Origin: Psychroflexus sp. ALD_RP9
GTDB lineage: Bacteria > Bacteroidota > Bacteroidia > Flavobacteriales > Flavobacteriaceae
Length of the DNA: 64,000 nucleotides
Assembly: GCF_017311165.1 (NCBI RefSeq)
Contig: NZ_CP062973.1
Span: 1,054,001-1,118,000, forward strand
Direction: 5' to 3'
Below the pieces are notes generated by a model. It had not been told where the DNA came from. It worked only from the letters and a program-made list of their open reading frames with translations, and ran no database searches. Below are positions 18,479 to 27,471 of this stretch, in pieces. Each line of letters begins with the position of its first letter. The stretch's first letter is position 1. The translations under genes and the position numbers were made by a program.

Positions 18479-19116
18479 CGTGTTTTTAGCCAACCTGTAA
18501 TACTAAGTCGCTTTCCGCTATTAACTGTTTTAACTTCATGTTCGAGCAACTGGCTTTCAAAAACGACTAGTCTTCCTGGTTTTGGAATAATTGTTTCAGT
18601 AGTGTTTTGGTGGGTATAAATAACTAATTCACCGCCATTTTTAATGCTCCAGTGATGATCATTTAAATACAAAACCATCGATAATTTTCGGCGTTGATCA
18701 CTTTGAAAGCTGTCTAAATGCCGTTTATAAAATGTGCCTTCAGGATATACGGCATAGTGAAATTCACGATGTAATATCCCCATAAAACAAGTACGGTTGA
18801 GGTATTCTATAAAGTGATTAATTTTATTAAAAAAAGCCGCTTCAATGGTGTTTTTAGATTGGTGATTAATCCATTGAATATAATCGCCACGTATAGAGTT
18901 AATAATCGTTTCGTTTGTGCGATTACCAATTGCTGCTTTTTTTAAATCGTCTTGTTGATATTTGTCAAGTAATTGTTGCCGAAGTTGATATATCAACTCT
19001 GGTTTAAAAAAATGGTCTACACAACTGAAGTGCTTCAATTGTAAATCATTAATAATGGCTTCGTAAGTTGAATTGGTTTCAGCTGAAACTAACTCAGAAA
19101 GTAAAGGCTTTGTCAT
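18475..19116 (-). CDS. 2-oxoglutarate/Fe(II)-dependent oxygenase
   Basis: The 213-residue protein has the double-stranded beta-helix ligands: His and Asp in FYKRHLDSFQ, distal His in LLEHEVKTV, and the 2OG-binding Arg in GKRLSITGWL. The layout resembles prolyl 4-hydroxylase-like SM-20/PiuC-type oxygenases, so protein or small-molecule hydroxylation is possible. No substrate can be named. It stands between the convergent ABC transporter and the ChaN-like gene in the same direction. Confidence 0.88.
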   Translation of the reverse strand: MTKPLLSELVSAETNSTYEAIINDLQLKHFSCVDHFFKPELIYQLRQQLLDKYQQDDLKKAAIGNRTNETIINSIRGDYIQWINHQSKNTIEAAFFNKINHFIEYLNRTCFMGILHREFHYAVYPEGTFYKRHLDSFQSDQRRKLSMVLYLNDHHWSIKNGGELVIYTHQNTTETIIPKPGRLVVFESQLLEHEVKTVNSGKRLSITGWLKTR

Positions 19117-19186
19117 TTATATTACACCATCAATTAAAAAGATGGCGCGCAAAATTACGCTAGAAATGATATATCAAACAATACTT

Positions 19187-20059
19187 TTAATAAGTTTTCG
19201 TGACATCTTCATCTACACAAATAATAAAATTAGCCAGTTGTTTGTTTTCAGCATCAAGCTGGTTAATATTAGCTTGCTCAACAGTTGTAATAGTAAGAAT
19301 GTTCATTTCAGGTTGATGTTGTTTGAGGTACCAATAAATTCCATCAAAATTATTAGAATGATAACTTCCATTAAAATGTAGGAAAATTTGATTGATTTGT
19401 GTGTTTTCTAAAATAAAATGCGCCATCGTAGCGTCTTTAATCGCTTGGGCTTTTACCATATCTATACTTGCATGATCACCCATCATTTCAAGCATAGCTT
19501 TATAGCCAGGTAATTCTGGATCAAATTTAATTGGACGTGGCGCAACCCATTTTAGCTGCTTTGGGGTTAAACGATCAAGACTTGAAAAGCCTCCTTTTTT
19601 ATAAACATCGTTGGCAAATCTTCGCGGAATATTAGTCGCAATAAAGTCAAGTTTATTTTGCTGAGCAAAATCTAATAAGGGTTTGTAATCAGTTTTAAAA
19701 TTTGGCCATAATTTAATGCTATCTCTAAGTTGTTTCTCATTTAGTTCCTTGCTTAAATAAGCATTAACGGCAGGTTGTTGGTCGGCTTCAAACATTTCTG
19801 CACCTAACACCATATTTAAGTTATTTTGGTGTAAATCTTTAGTTACTTCAATTTGTAGCCAATGCGCTACAGCACTATTATGAAACTCTCCGAAGAGGAC
19901 AACATCAGCAGCAGCTAAACTATCAATCATTTTTTTGTAGTCAAATTTTTCGCCATTTGAATTATAGAGCTGATAAGCTTGTTTATGCTGACTAAAACTT
20001 AACTGATTGGCACAAAACACAATCATTATAATTAAACGAAAAGCTGTTTTTGATGTCAT
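19187..20059 (-). CDS. ChaN-like (Cofac_haem_bdg) protein
   Basis: The 290-residue exported protein has a signal peptide (hydrophobic 7-20) and the ChaN fold signature VVLFGEFHNSAVAHWLQIEV near residue 53, with ATNIPRRFANDVYKKG further on. ChaN from Campylobacter binds two stacked haems with one Tyr each and is linked to iron uptake; that role is only inferred here. It lacks an obvious lipobox. It is divergent from the S9 peptidase gene across a 67-bp gap that must hold both promoters. Confidence 0.85.
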   Translation of the reverse strand: MTSKTAFRLIIMIVFCANQLSFSQHKQAYQLYNSNGEKFDYKKMIDSLAAADVVLFGEFHNSAVAHWLQIEVTKDLHQNNLNMVLGAEMFEADQQPAVNAYLSKELNEKQLRDSIKLWPNFKTDYKPLLDFAQQNKLDFIATNIPRRFANDVYKKGGFSSLDRLTPKQLKWVAPRPIKFDPELPGYKAMLEMMGDHASIDMVKAQAIKDATMAHFILENTQINQIFLHFNGSYHSNNFDGIYWYLKQHQPEMNILTITTVEQANINQLDAENKQLANFIICVDEDVTKTY

Positions 20060-20126
20060 AATTTAAATTTTGCTTAAATATAATCGCTTTGCGTATTTTT
20101 AAGCCTTCATTTTTAAATAAAATCTC

Positions 20127-22466
20127 ATGAAGCAGTTCTGGTACATTCTATTTTTGGCCGTTTGTTTAACCCAAGCGCAAACACCTTTAAGCGTAGAAAA
20201 AATTATGCAAAACCCTAATTGGATGGGCTATTTCCCGAGTGACATAAATTGGGGTCAACAATCTGAAAAGATTTACTTTAATTATAATCCAGAACAAAAT
20301 GAAACCGATTCTTTGTATTCGTTCAGTTTAAAGCAAGAAATCATCACTGAAGTCAATCCAGCAGATGCATCTCAACTTATACCACAAAACGCTACTACAA
20401 ACGCTAACCATACTGAAAAAGTATTTACACGTAATGGCAATTTATTTCATTATGTGATTAAAAAAAATCAACAAAAATTATTGTTAGACTTACCTCAACG
20501 CATTTCTTCGCCTCAATTTTTAACTAACAATGCTATCGGTTTTGTAATAGATGGAAATGTATTTAAACTAGAACTAGAAAATTTTCAAGTAAAACAATTA
20601 AGTTTTTTAACTGAAGGAAAAGCACCTCAAGATCAAGCGCAGTCTAGCGAAAAAGAAGCCTGGTTAAGGTCAGAGAATTTAAAGTTACTCGCTGAAGTTC
20701 AACAACAAGTAAAAGCTAAAGAATCTCGTAAAACTTATCGTGAACAAAACAATACTTCTGTAAAACCCTTTTATTTAGGCAATGAACGTGCTTACAATTT
20801 TAATATCAGTAAAGATGGACATTACATTAGCTTTCAAACTTATGTGCCAAGTTCTAGTAAAATGACTTCAGTTCCTGATTTTATTGATGCCTCAGGTTAT
20901 ACTAAAAACTTGCCAGCCCGATCTAAAGTTGGCGATCAAGATCGTAAAACAGCCTTGTATCTTTATCATACCAAAACACATAAAGTTACAAAAATAGACC
21001 CAACCAACTTACCTGAAATTTCGCAATTACCTAAATACACAAAAGATTACCCTAATCGCGAATGGAAAGAAGACCCAAGACCTGTTACCTATTCTGAAGT
21101 TTATTTTTCAGGTAACTCAAAACAAGCTGTGGTAGATATTAGAACACAAGATAACAAAGATCGCTACATCAGTTTAATTAATTTAAAAACTGGACAATTA
21201 GAAGTATTAGACCATCAACATGACGAAGCTTGGATTGGTGGCCCAGGAATAAATGCTTATTACAATGGCGGTATTTTAGGTTGGTTGCCAGACCACCAAC
21301 ACATTTATTACCAATCTGAAGCAAGTGGGTTTTCACACTTATACCTTCATAATACCTACAACAAACAGCAAACTGCTTTAACCAAAGGTGAATATGAAGT
21401 GTTTAATCCGAAACTCTCTAAGAACGGTAAACATTGGTACTTCACTTCATCAAAAATACATCCTGGCGAACGCCACTATTACCAAATGCCAGTTTTTGGT
21501 GGAGAACAAAAACAACTTACCCAAATGAAAGGTCGCAACGAAGTGAGCTTATCTCCAGACGAAAAATACTTAGCCATTAGATATTCTAATTCAAATACGC
21601 CTTGGGAGTTGTATTTAAAACGCAATCGCTCGAATGCTAAAGCAAAAAAGCTTACTGATGGGCAGTCTGACGCGTTTAAAGCTTATAATTGGCGAACACC
21701 AAAATTAATTCAATTCACAGCGCAAGATGGTCAAAAACCATACGCAAGATTATACCAACCAAAAACTGAGCAAGCTAACAATGCTGCTGTTATTTTTGTG
21801 CATGGTGCTGGCTACTTACAAAATGCCCACCATTGGTGGTCTAGCTATTTTAGAGAATATATGTTTCATAACCTTTTAGCTGATTTAGGTTACACCGTAT
21901 TAGATATAGATTATCGAGGAAGCGCTGGCTATGGGCGTGATTGGCGAACAGGAATTTACCGTCACATGGGCGGAAAAGATCTGGATGACCATGTTGATGG
22001 TGCTAAATATTTAGTTGAAAATTACAATATTAACCCTGATAAAATTGGCATTTACGGCGGAAGCTATGGTGGCTTTATCACTTTAATGGCATTATTTAAC
22101 GAAGCTGAAAGTTTTGCTGCAGGAGCAGCTTTACGTTCTGTAACCGATTGGGCGCATTACAATCATACCTACACCAAAAATATATTAAATGAGCCTCATC
22201 TAGACCCAATAGCCTACAGGCGTTCATCACCTATTTACTTTGCTGAAGGTTTAGAAGACCCATTATTAATCGCTCACGGTATGGTAGATACAAACGTGCA
22301 TTTTCAAGATGTGGTGAGGCTAGCACAACGCTTAATTGAATTAAAAAAAGAAAATTGGGAAATGGCTGTTTTTCCAATTGAAGGTCACGGTTTTACTCAA
22401 CCAACTAGTTGGACAGATGAGTATAAGCGCATTTTAAAACTTTTTGAAACAACAATTGGTCAATAA
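20127..22466 (+). CDS. S9-family serine peptidase (prolyl oligopeptidase/DPP IV-like)
   Basis: The 779-residue exported enzyme has a signal peptide (cleavage near LTQAQ, residue 18), an N-terminal beta-propeller and a C-terminal alpha/beta-hydrolase domain (about 530-779). The nucleophile is in GGSYGGF (near 660), the Asp in HGMVDTNVHF and the His in EGHGF. Flavobacteria carry several such periplasmic dipeptidyl/oligopeptidases for protein use. Complete at both ends; no operon partner. Confidence 0.93.
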   Translation: MKQFWYILFLAVCLTQAQTPLSVEKIMQNPNWMGYFPSDINWGQQSEKIYFNYNPEQNETDSLYSFSLKQEIITEVNPADASQLIPQNATTNANHTEKVFTRNGNLFHYVIKKNQQKLLLDLPQRISSPQFLTNNAIGFVIDGNVFKLELENFQVKQLSFLTEGKAPQDQAQSSEKEAWLRSENLKLLAEVQQQVKAKESRKTYREQNNTSVKPFYLGNERAYNFNISKDGHYISFQTYVPSSSKMTSVPDFIDASGYTKNLPARSKVGDQDRKTALYLYHTKTHKVTKIDPTNLPEISQLPKYTKDYPNREWKEDPRPVTYSEVYFSGNSKQAVVDIRTQDNKDRYISLINLKTGQLEVLDHQHDEAWIGGPGINAYYNGGILGWLPDHQHIYYQSEASGFSHLYLHNTYNKQQTALTKGEYEVFNPKLSKNGKHWYFTSSKIHPGERHYYQMPVFGGEQKQLTQMKGRNEVSLSPDEKYLAIRYSNSNTPWELYLKRNRSNAKAKKLTDGQSDAFKAYNWRTPKLIQFTAQDGQKPYARLYQPKTEQANNAAVIFVHGAGYLQNAHHWWSSYFREYMFHNLLADLGYTVLDIDYRGSAGYGRDWRTGIYRHMGGKDLDDHVDGAKYLVENYNINPDKIGIYGGSYGGFITLMALFNEAESFAAGAALRSVTDWAHYNHTYTKNILNEPHLDPIAYRRSSPIYFAEGLEDPLLIAHGMVDTNVHFQDVVRLAQRLIELKKENWEMAVFPIEGHGFTQPTSWTDEYKRILKLFETTIGQ

Positions 22467-22775
22467 CAATTATCTGAAAAAGTTGTAACTAACTTTATGA
22501 TAGCTACAACTTAAAAAGCAAAAAACTAAAGTTTACAAAGGCGTTTAAATTTTCAAATCGATTTTTTGTAAGGTCAATACTTGATAAACCGTATTTTCGT
22601 TCTTATACCAAGTATTCTATGAAATGAGATAAAAAGAAATTGAATTATAATTGTCTTAATCGAGGCAAAAAAATTAAGCATAGCCTAAGCTAGGTTTCAT
22701 TTTTTTAACGAAGAGAAAAGCAATTAAAAACTGTTTATTTGTCTTATTTTATGGAATATTTGGTACTATAAAGCG
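22467..22775. other. Intergenic gap, 309 bp
   Basis: An inverted repeat AAGTTGTA / TACAACTT (22480-22487 and 22505-22512, 17-nt loop) follows the peptidase gene and may be a weak terminator. The remainder is AT-rich. The end of the gap should hold the promoter of the large barrel-like gene, where AATATTTG (about 22757-22764) is one base off the -7 consensus. I see no small gene. Confidence 0.4.
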
Positions 22776-25700
22776 ATGCTAACTAAAATGCGGTTATTTT
22801 TAGGCTTACTTTTAAGTTTTATCATGTGCAACACTTATGCGCAAGACAAAACTTCATACCGCTTTTTTTCTAAGGAAATTACCACCGCAGAACGCATTAA
22901 AATAGATAGTGTTAGCATTTCTTCTTATCAATTTCAACTGAAATACTTAGATGGTAAAACAGTTTCAAATGAATTATATCAAGTTAATTTTTCTCAAGCT
23001 GAACTTCGGTTAAAGCCAAGCTTGGTTCAAAAAGCTTCAAAATTATATATTTATTATGCACGATACCCAAAATTACTTTATTTAAATACCACCGCTGTAG
23101 ATTCAAGTTATATCATACCTAATTCGGCTAATACAGAAACAAAACTTGTTGACCTTCAACTACAAACACCAAAAGCAAAACTTAAAAATCCATTTTCAGG
23201 CTTACAAACATCAGGTAACCTTTCACGCTCTTTAGTTGTTGGTAATAATCAAAATGCTGTAGTACAATCTGAATTAGACCTTCAAATTTCGGGTGAATTA
23301 GCAAATAATTTACGAATAAATGCTTCTATTAGAGATGCCAATTTACCTTCTCAAGCTGGTGGATATACTCAGAATTTAAATGAGTTTGATCAAATTTTTA
23401 TCGAAGTTGAAGCTAAAAATTGGGCAATTCGTGCTGGTGATATTGATTTGTACTCTGAGTCACGCTTTGCCGCCTACACCAAACGTGTACAAGGTTTAAG
23501 GTTAAAAGCCAATTTTGATGATGAAGGTTCTAATGCTGCATTTGCGGCGGCAGCTCTGGTTCGCGGTGTGTTTAAACGTAGCGAAATTCAGGCTCAAGAA
23601 GGTAATCAAGGCCCATATAAACTTGTTGGTAATAATGGTGAACAATTTATTTTAATTGTTTCAGGAAGTGAGTCGGTTTTTGTTAATGGCACTAAACTTA
23701 AGCGAGGTGAAAATGCCGACTATATCATAGATTATAATGCTGGTGAAGTAATTTTTAACGCTAATTATCCTATAGACTCACGCATGAGAATTATAGTTGA
23801 GTATCAAGTTGCCGAACAAAATTTTTCACGTGTTATAGCTACAACTGGCGGTCAATTAGAGACTAAACAACTTCGTTTAGCAGCATCAGTTTATCATGAA
23901 AGTGATCTAAAAAATCAACCTTTACAGCAGTCGCTCACCGAAACGCAAGTGAATTTTTTACAGATGGCTGGTGACGACCAAAGCCTGATGTTTGCGCCAA
24001 GTGCCACACCAGCAGAATACAATGAAAACCGTATTTTGTACAAACAAGAAAATTTAAATGGCGAAGTTATTTACGTATTTTCAAACAATCCCGAAGACGA
24101 GCTTTTTAATGTTCGCTTTACGAATGTTGGCGAAAACCAAGGTAATTATGTCGTTAGCGATCAAGAAGCTATCTCCACAATTTTTGAATATGTAGCTCCT
24201 ATTAATGGTATACCGCAAGGTAGTTATGAGCCAATTATACGTTTAATTGCACCTACACGGCTTCAAATTGGAAATATAAGCGGAAGTTACCAAACCTTTG
24301 AACATCAAGATATTAAATTTGAACTTTCAGCTAGCCGAAATGATGAAAATTTATTTTCAACTTTAGATGATGAAAATAATGAAGGTATTGCAGCTCATGT
24401 AGAACTTAATCAAAGCCTTTTAACGGCTGATTCTTTAAATCCACATGACTTGAAATTAACGGGAGAAATTGACTTTATTGATCAAAATTACCAAAGTATT
24501 GAACGCTTGTACAATGTTGAGTTTAATCGAGATTGGAATATTGATACGCCCTTAAATGCGAAACAAAATTATTATAAAATCGGTGGTGCTTACAATTTTA
24601 ACGCTCAGTTAAAAGCTAAGTATGCCTTTGAGAAGCTTCAATTTGGTGAATTTTATGATGGTCAAAAGCATATCTTTTCAACTCAGTCACAATTTAAAAA
24701 ACTTCAGTTTAATGCGCGCGGTAGTTATTTAGAAACTGAAGGCCAATCCCTTGAAACTGAATTCTTTCGTTTGTTTTCTTCAGCTGAGTATAGCTTAAAT
24801 AAAACTTGGTTAGGTACAAGCTTTGATACTGAACGTAATGAATTACTTGATGTTGAAACACAAGAATACTCTAATTTAAGTCAACGTTTTGCAGCTTATT
24901 CGGCTTATGTTGGTGTTGGCGACAGTACTAAAGTTTACAGCAAGTTATCTTATACGTTTCGAGAAAATGACAGTTTACGACAAAATAATTTACAACGTGT
25001 TAATTCGTCTCATAATTTAAGTCTTGAAAGTACACTTATCAAACAAAAAAACACCAATTTAAGTCTATTTGGACGCTGGAGAAAACTACAATTTAACCAG
25101 CAAAATATTCCTGACGAAACTTCTGTCAATGGTCGTTTACGCTATACACAAAGTCTGTTTAACTCGGCATTAAATTTAACCACAGCTTATGAAACTAATA
25201 GTGGAAACATTGCCCGACAAGCCTTTACATACGTTGAAGTTGAACCAGGTCAAGGACAATATACGTGGATTGATTATAATGCTAATGAAATTCAAGAATT
25301 GAACGAGTTTGAAGTTGCTCAATTTCAGGACCAAGCACGTTATATTAGAGTTTTACTTCCTAATCAAAATTTTGTGCGTACTAACCGAAACCGTTTTAGC
25401 CAACAGGTGCAAGTCGATTTTAAGCGCTTTGCTAACTCAGAACATCCCTTAAAGTTTTTAAGTCATTTTTATAATCAAACTAGCTTAATTATTGATCAGC
25501 AATTAGAACGCGATGGTTCAGGAATTAAATTAAATCCGTTTACTTCATCGGGAGAGCAATTAATTGGTCAAAATAATGTTTTTAGAAATAGCTTATTTTT
25601 TAATAGAGGATTACGCAGGTTTAGCACCACTTATAACTTCAACCTCAGCGAAAGTAAAAATTTATTAATTGTCGGTTTACAAAGTCAATTAAACCGTTTG

Positions 25701-26213
25701 CACGAGCTTCAATTTCAACATGAAATTAAAGAGTTGTGGTTATTTACTCTTAATCAAAAACTTACTCAAAGTGAGCAAGCTTCAGCTAATTTTGATAATC
25801 GAAATTTTAAAATAAATGGTTTACAAATTTCGCCTAAGTTTTCATATTTACCTGCAGGAAACAAACAATTTGATGTGTTTTATAGTTTTAAGAATGCTGA
25901 AACTAGTTTAGGAGAATTTGCGCTTTTAGAGCAGCATGAGTTGGGTTTAAGTTTTAATGTCAATAACCAACAAAAATACAGTCTACGTGGTGAGTTGAAA
26001 TACATAAAAAATGCTTTTGAAGGAAATGCCAATTCTCCTGTTGCCTTTCAGTTATTAGAAGGTTTGCAGCCTGATGATAATTTTACATGGTCGTTATTTT
26101 TACAAAAAAGGCTTAGTAATTTTTTAGATGTTAATATTAACTATCTAGGCAGAAAAACACCTCAAAATGCAACAATTCATACTGGGAATATTCAGTTAAG
26201 AGCTTTCTTTTAA
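22776..26213 (+). CDS. Very large exported protein, probable outer-membrane beta-barrel; function unknown
   Basis: The 1145-residue protein has a signal peptide (cleavage near TYAQ, residue 22). After an N-terminal beta-rich part comes a segment at about 130-350 reading as paired strands (SGELANNLRINASIRDANL, NWAIRAGDIDLYSES). From about 500 to the end it is dominated by alternating amphipathic strands (for example KLYYTFRENDSLR-like stretches and QKYSLRGELKYIKNA), ending GNIQLRAFF with the terminal Phe of outer-membrane proteins. There is no TonB plug motif or T9SS C-terminal signal. I do not recognise a named family. It is monocistronic, upstream of the DUF2975 operon. Confidence 0.75.
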   Translation: MLTKMRLFLGLLLSFIMCNTYAQDKTSYRFFSKEITTAERIKIDSVSISSYQFQLKYLDGKTVSNELYQVNFSQAELRLKPSLVQKASKLYIYYARYPKLLYLNTTAVDSSYIIPNSANTETKLVDLQLQTPKAKLKNPFSGLQTSGNLSRSLVVGNNQNAVVQSELDLQISGELANNLRINASIRDANLPSQAGGYTQNLNEFDQIFIEVEAKNWAIRAGDIDLYSESRFAAYTKRVQGLRLKANFDDEGSNAAFAAAALVRGVFKRSEIQAQEGNQGPYKLVGNNGEQFILIVSGSESVFVNGTKLKRGENADYIIDYNAGEVIFNANYPIDSRMRIIVEYQVAEQNFSRVIATTGGQLETKQLRLAASVYHESDLKNQPLQQSLTETQVNFLQMAGDDQSLMFAPSATPAEYNENRILYKQENLNGEVIYVFSNNPEDELFNVRFTNVGENQGNYVVSDQEAISTIFEYVAPINGIPQGSYEPIIRLIAPTRLQIGNISGSYQTFEHQDIKFELSASRNDENLFSTLDDENNEGIAAHVELNQSLLTADSLNPHDLKLTGEIDFIDQNYQSIERLYNVEFNRDWNIDTPLNAKQNYYKIGGAYNFNAQLKAKYAFEKLQFGEFYDGQKHIFSTQSQFKKLQFNARGSYLETEGQSLETEFFRLFSSAEYSLNKTWLGTSFDTERNELLDVETQEYSNLSQRFAAYSAYVGVGDSTKVYSKLSYTFRENDSLRQNNLQRVNSSHNLSLESTLIKQKNTNLSLFGRWRKLQFNQQNIPDETSVNGRLRYTQSLFNSALNLTTAYETNSGNIARQAFTYVEVEPGQGQYTWIDYNANEIQELNEFEVAQFQDQARYIRVLLPNQNFVRTNRNRFSQQVQVDFKRFANSEHPLKFLSHFYNQTSLIIDQQLERDGSGIKLNPFTSSGEQLIGQNNVFRNSLFFNRGLRRFSTTYNFNLSESKNLLIVGLQSQLNRLHELQFQHEIKELWLFTLNQKLTQSEQASANFDNRNFKINGLQISPKFSYLPAGNKQFDVFYSFKNAETSLGEFALLEQHELGLSFNVNNQQKYSLRGELKYIKNAFEGNANSPVAFQLLEGLQPDDNFTWSLFLQKRLSNFLDVNINYLGRKTPQNATIHTGNIQLRAFF

Positions 26214-26226
26214 TTTTTATTTATTT

Positions 26227-26245
26227 GTTATTGTTTTTCAATAAC
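26227..26245. promoter_or_regulatory. Operator 1 of the DUF2975-XRE operon
   Basis: GTTATTGTTTTTCAATAAC is a perfect palindrome with 7-bp arms GTTATTG and CAATAAC around a 5-bp T spacer. The -33 TTG of the promoter (26231-26233) lies inside it. A second copy follows 32 bp later centre to centre. The natural binder is the XRE-type regulator encoded by the third gene of the operon. Confidence 0.8.
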
Positions 26246-26259
26246 GATTAATATATTTG
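26231..26259 (+). promoter_or_regulatory. Promoter of the DUF2975-DUF2975-XRE operon
   Basis: TTG at 26231-26233 and TATATTTG at 26252-26259, separated by 18 bp, match the Bacteroidota consensus TTG-N17/20-TAnnTTTG. The predicted start of transcription lies about 20 bp before the ATG at 26286. The -33 element is within operator 1 and the last G of the -7 box is the first base of operator 2. Confidence 0.8.
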
Positions 26260-26277
26260 TTATTGAAAAACAATAAT
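26259..26277. promoter_or_regulatory. Operator 2 of the DUF2975-XRE operon
   Basis: GTTATTG-AAAAA-CAATAAT is a palindrome with 6 of 7 arm positions paired. It covers the predicted transcription start, so occupancy would block initiation. It is also the exact inverse complement of operator 1 over 18 bp. Confidence 0.78.
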
Positions 26278-26285
26278 TATCATTC

Positions 26286-26762
26286 ATGAAAACAAGTTTA
26301 AATTTACTTTATGCTGGAGTTCAGTTTTTACGCCTGATTTTAAGTGCTTGTATAGTGGTTTATACCTATTTATTTTTTAATGATATTGATGACATGTTAA
26401 CATCAAATTTACGCTTTGCCTTAATTAGCTTACCTGTTTTTATATTTTGGGTATTTGCATTTAGCGCTTTAAATAATATTGTACCAGTTATAAAACGCTG
26501 TCTTAATCAAGATTTTTTTGCTCCAGAAAATGCCAGCTCAATTCGCTTTTTAGCCTATATTTTAATCATTTATGCGATTGGTTCACCTATTTTAAATTTT
26601 GTCTTTAAAGTAATTGAACTTGGTAAATTTGAGCTAAGCTTAGCCCTTGATATAGAACATGCCTTTGTAAGTCATTTTGCATTAGGGCTCATTTTATTGA
26701 TATTAGCTCAAATCATAAACCGTGGTAGAACGCTAGAAATCGACCAAAAATTTACCATTTAA
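26286..26762 (+). CDS. DUF2975 integral membrane protein (first copy)
   Basis: The 158-residue protein has four predicted transmembrane helices (about 12-32, 42-64, 88-108, 125-145), as in the DUF2975 family (YoaS of Bacillus). The family is almost always encoded next to a small YozG-like XRE regulator; its biochemical role is unknown. It is the first gene of a three-gene operon, 10 bp before a second, diverged DUF2975 gene, and its promoter carries two palindromic operators. Confidence 0.85.
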   Translation: MKTSLNLLYAGVQFLRLILSACIVVYTYLFFNDIDDMLTSNLRFALISLPVFIFWVFAFSALNNIVPVIKRCLNQDFFAPENASSIRFLAYILIIYAIGSPILNFVFKVIELGKFELSLALDIEHAFVSHFALGLILLILAQIINRGRTLEIDQKFTI

Positions 26763-26772
26763 TTTTAATATT

Positions 26773-27255
26773 ATGTTTAAAAAAGCAAGCTTTAAACTCA
26801 TTTTTGATATTTTATTTTACATGGTAATTCTAGATACAGCTTCAACTTTAATCATAAGTTTAATTAGTTTGTTTTCGACCAATAATGTTACTGAACCTTT
26901 TGTAGATTATCCTATATTTTTTACAAGTAATCTTGTATTTTCAGTGGTCTTTGTGTTTGTTGCTTTTCATTTAAGAAAAGTTGCGCAGCTTTTTATTGTT
27001 AATGGTGAGTTTAAATCTTTAAGTTTAGTTAAGCATCTTAAACGCTGTGGGCAATGTTTAGTGGTTCTAGGTTTAAGTTTAATGGCTAAATATCTTACTT
27101 CACCAAATATTATTGAAATTGCTTCAGAAAAAGTTGATGCATCTAATTCTGTTCTTAACTTATTAATTATTGTAATTGGTTTAAGCTTTATTCGCCTTAG
27201 TAAAATGCTTAAATTATCTATTGAAGCCAAACAAGCACAAGATTTAACGATTTAA
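26773..27255 (+). CDS. DUF2975 integral membrane protein (second copy)
   Basis: This 160-residue protein has the same four-helix plan as its upstream neighbour and probably arose by duplication, but the two are clearly diverged, so they may work as a heteromer. Conserved-looking features are the pattern RKVAQLFIVNGEFKS between helices 2 and 3 and a C-terminal RLSKMLKLSIEAK tail. It ends 3 bp before the XRE regulator gene. Confidence 0.82.
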   Translation: MFKKASFKLIFDILFYMVILDTASTLIISLISLFSTNNVTEPFVDYPIFFTSNLVFSVVFVFVAFHLRKVAQLFIVNGEFKSLSLVKHLKRCGQCLVVLGLSLMAKYLTSPNIIEIASEKVDASNSVLNLLIIVIGLSFIRLSKMLKLSIEAKQAQDLTI

Positions 27256-27258
27256 GCT

Positions 27259-27471
27259 ATGCCCATAAAAATTAATTTAGACCAATTACTTAAAGAGCGT
27301 AACATGCAATCGGTAGATTTAGCTAATGCCATTGGCATTACTAAAGCTAACTTATCAATTTTAAAAACAGGCAAAGCTAAAGCTGTACGGTTTACAACAC
27401 TTGAAAACATATGTCAAGTTTTAGAGTGCCAACCTGGCGACATATTAGAATATGTAAAAGAAGTGACCTAG
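27259..27471 (+). CDS. XRE-family transcriptional regulator (YozG-like)
   Basis: The 70-residue protein is a single helix-turn-helix domain: LDQLLKERNMQSVDLANAIG, recognition helix ITKANLSILKTGKAKAVR and FTTLENICQVLECQPGDIL. These small Cro/YozG-type proteins are regularly paired with DUF2975 genes. The two GTTATTG-N5-CAATAAC operators on the operon's own promoter make autorepression likely. Its last 4 bp overlap the end of the convergent asparaginase-like gene. Confidence 0.9.
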   Translation: MPIKINLDQLLKERNMQSVDLANAIGITKANLSILKTGKAKAVRFTTLENICQVLECQPGDILEYVKEVT

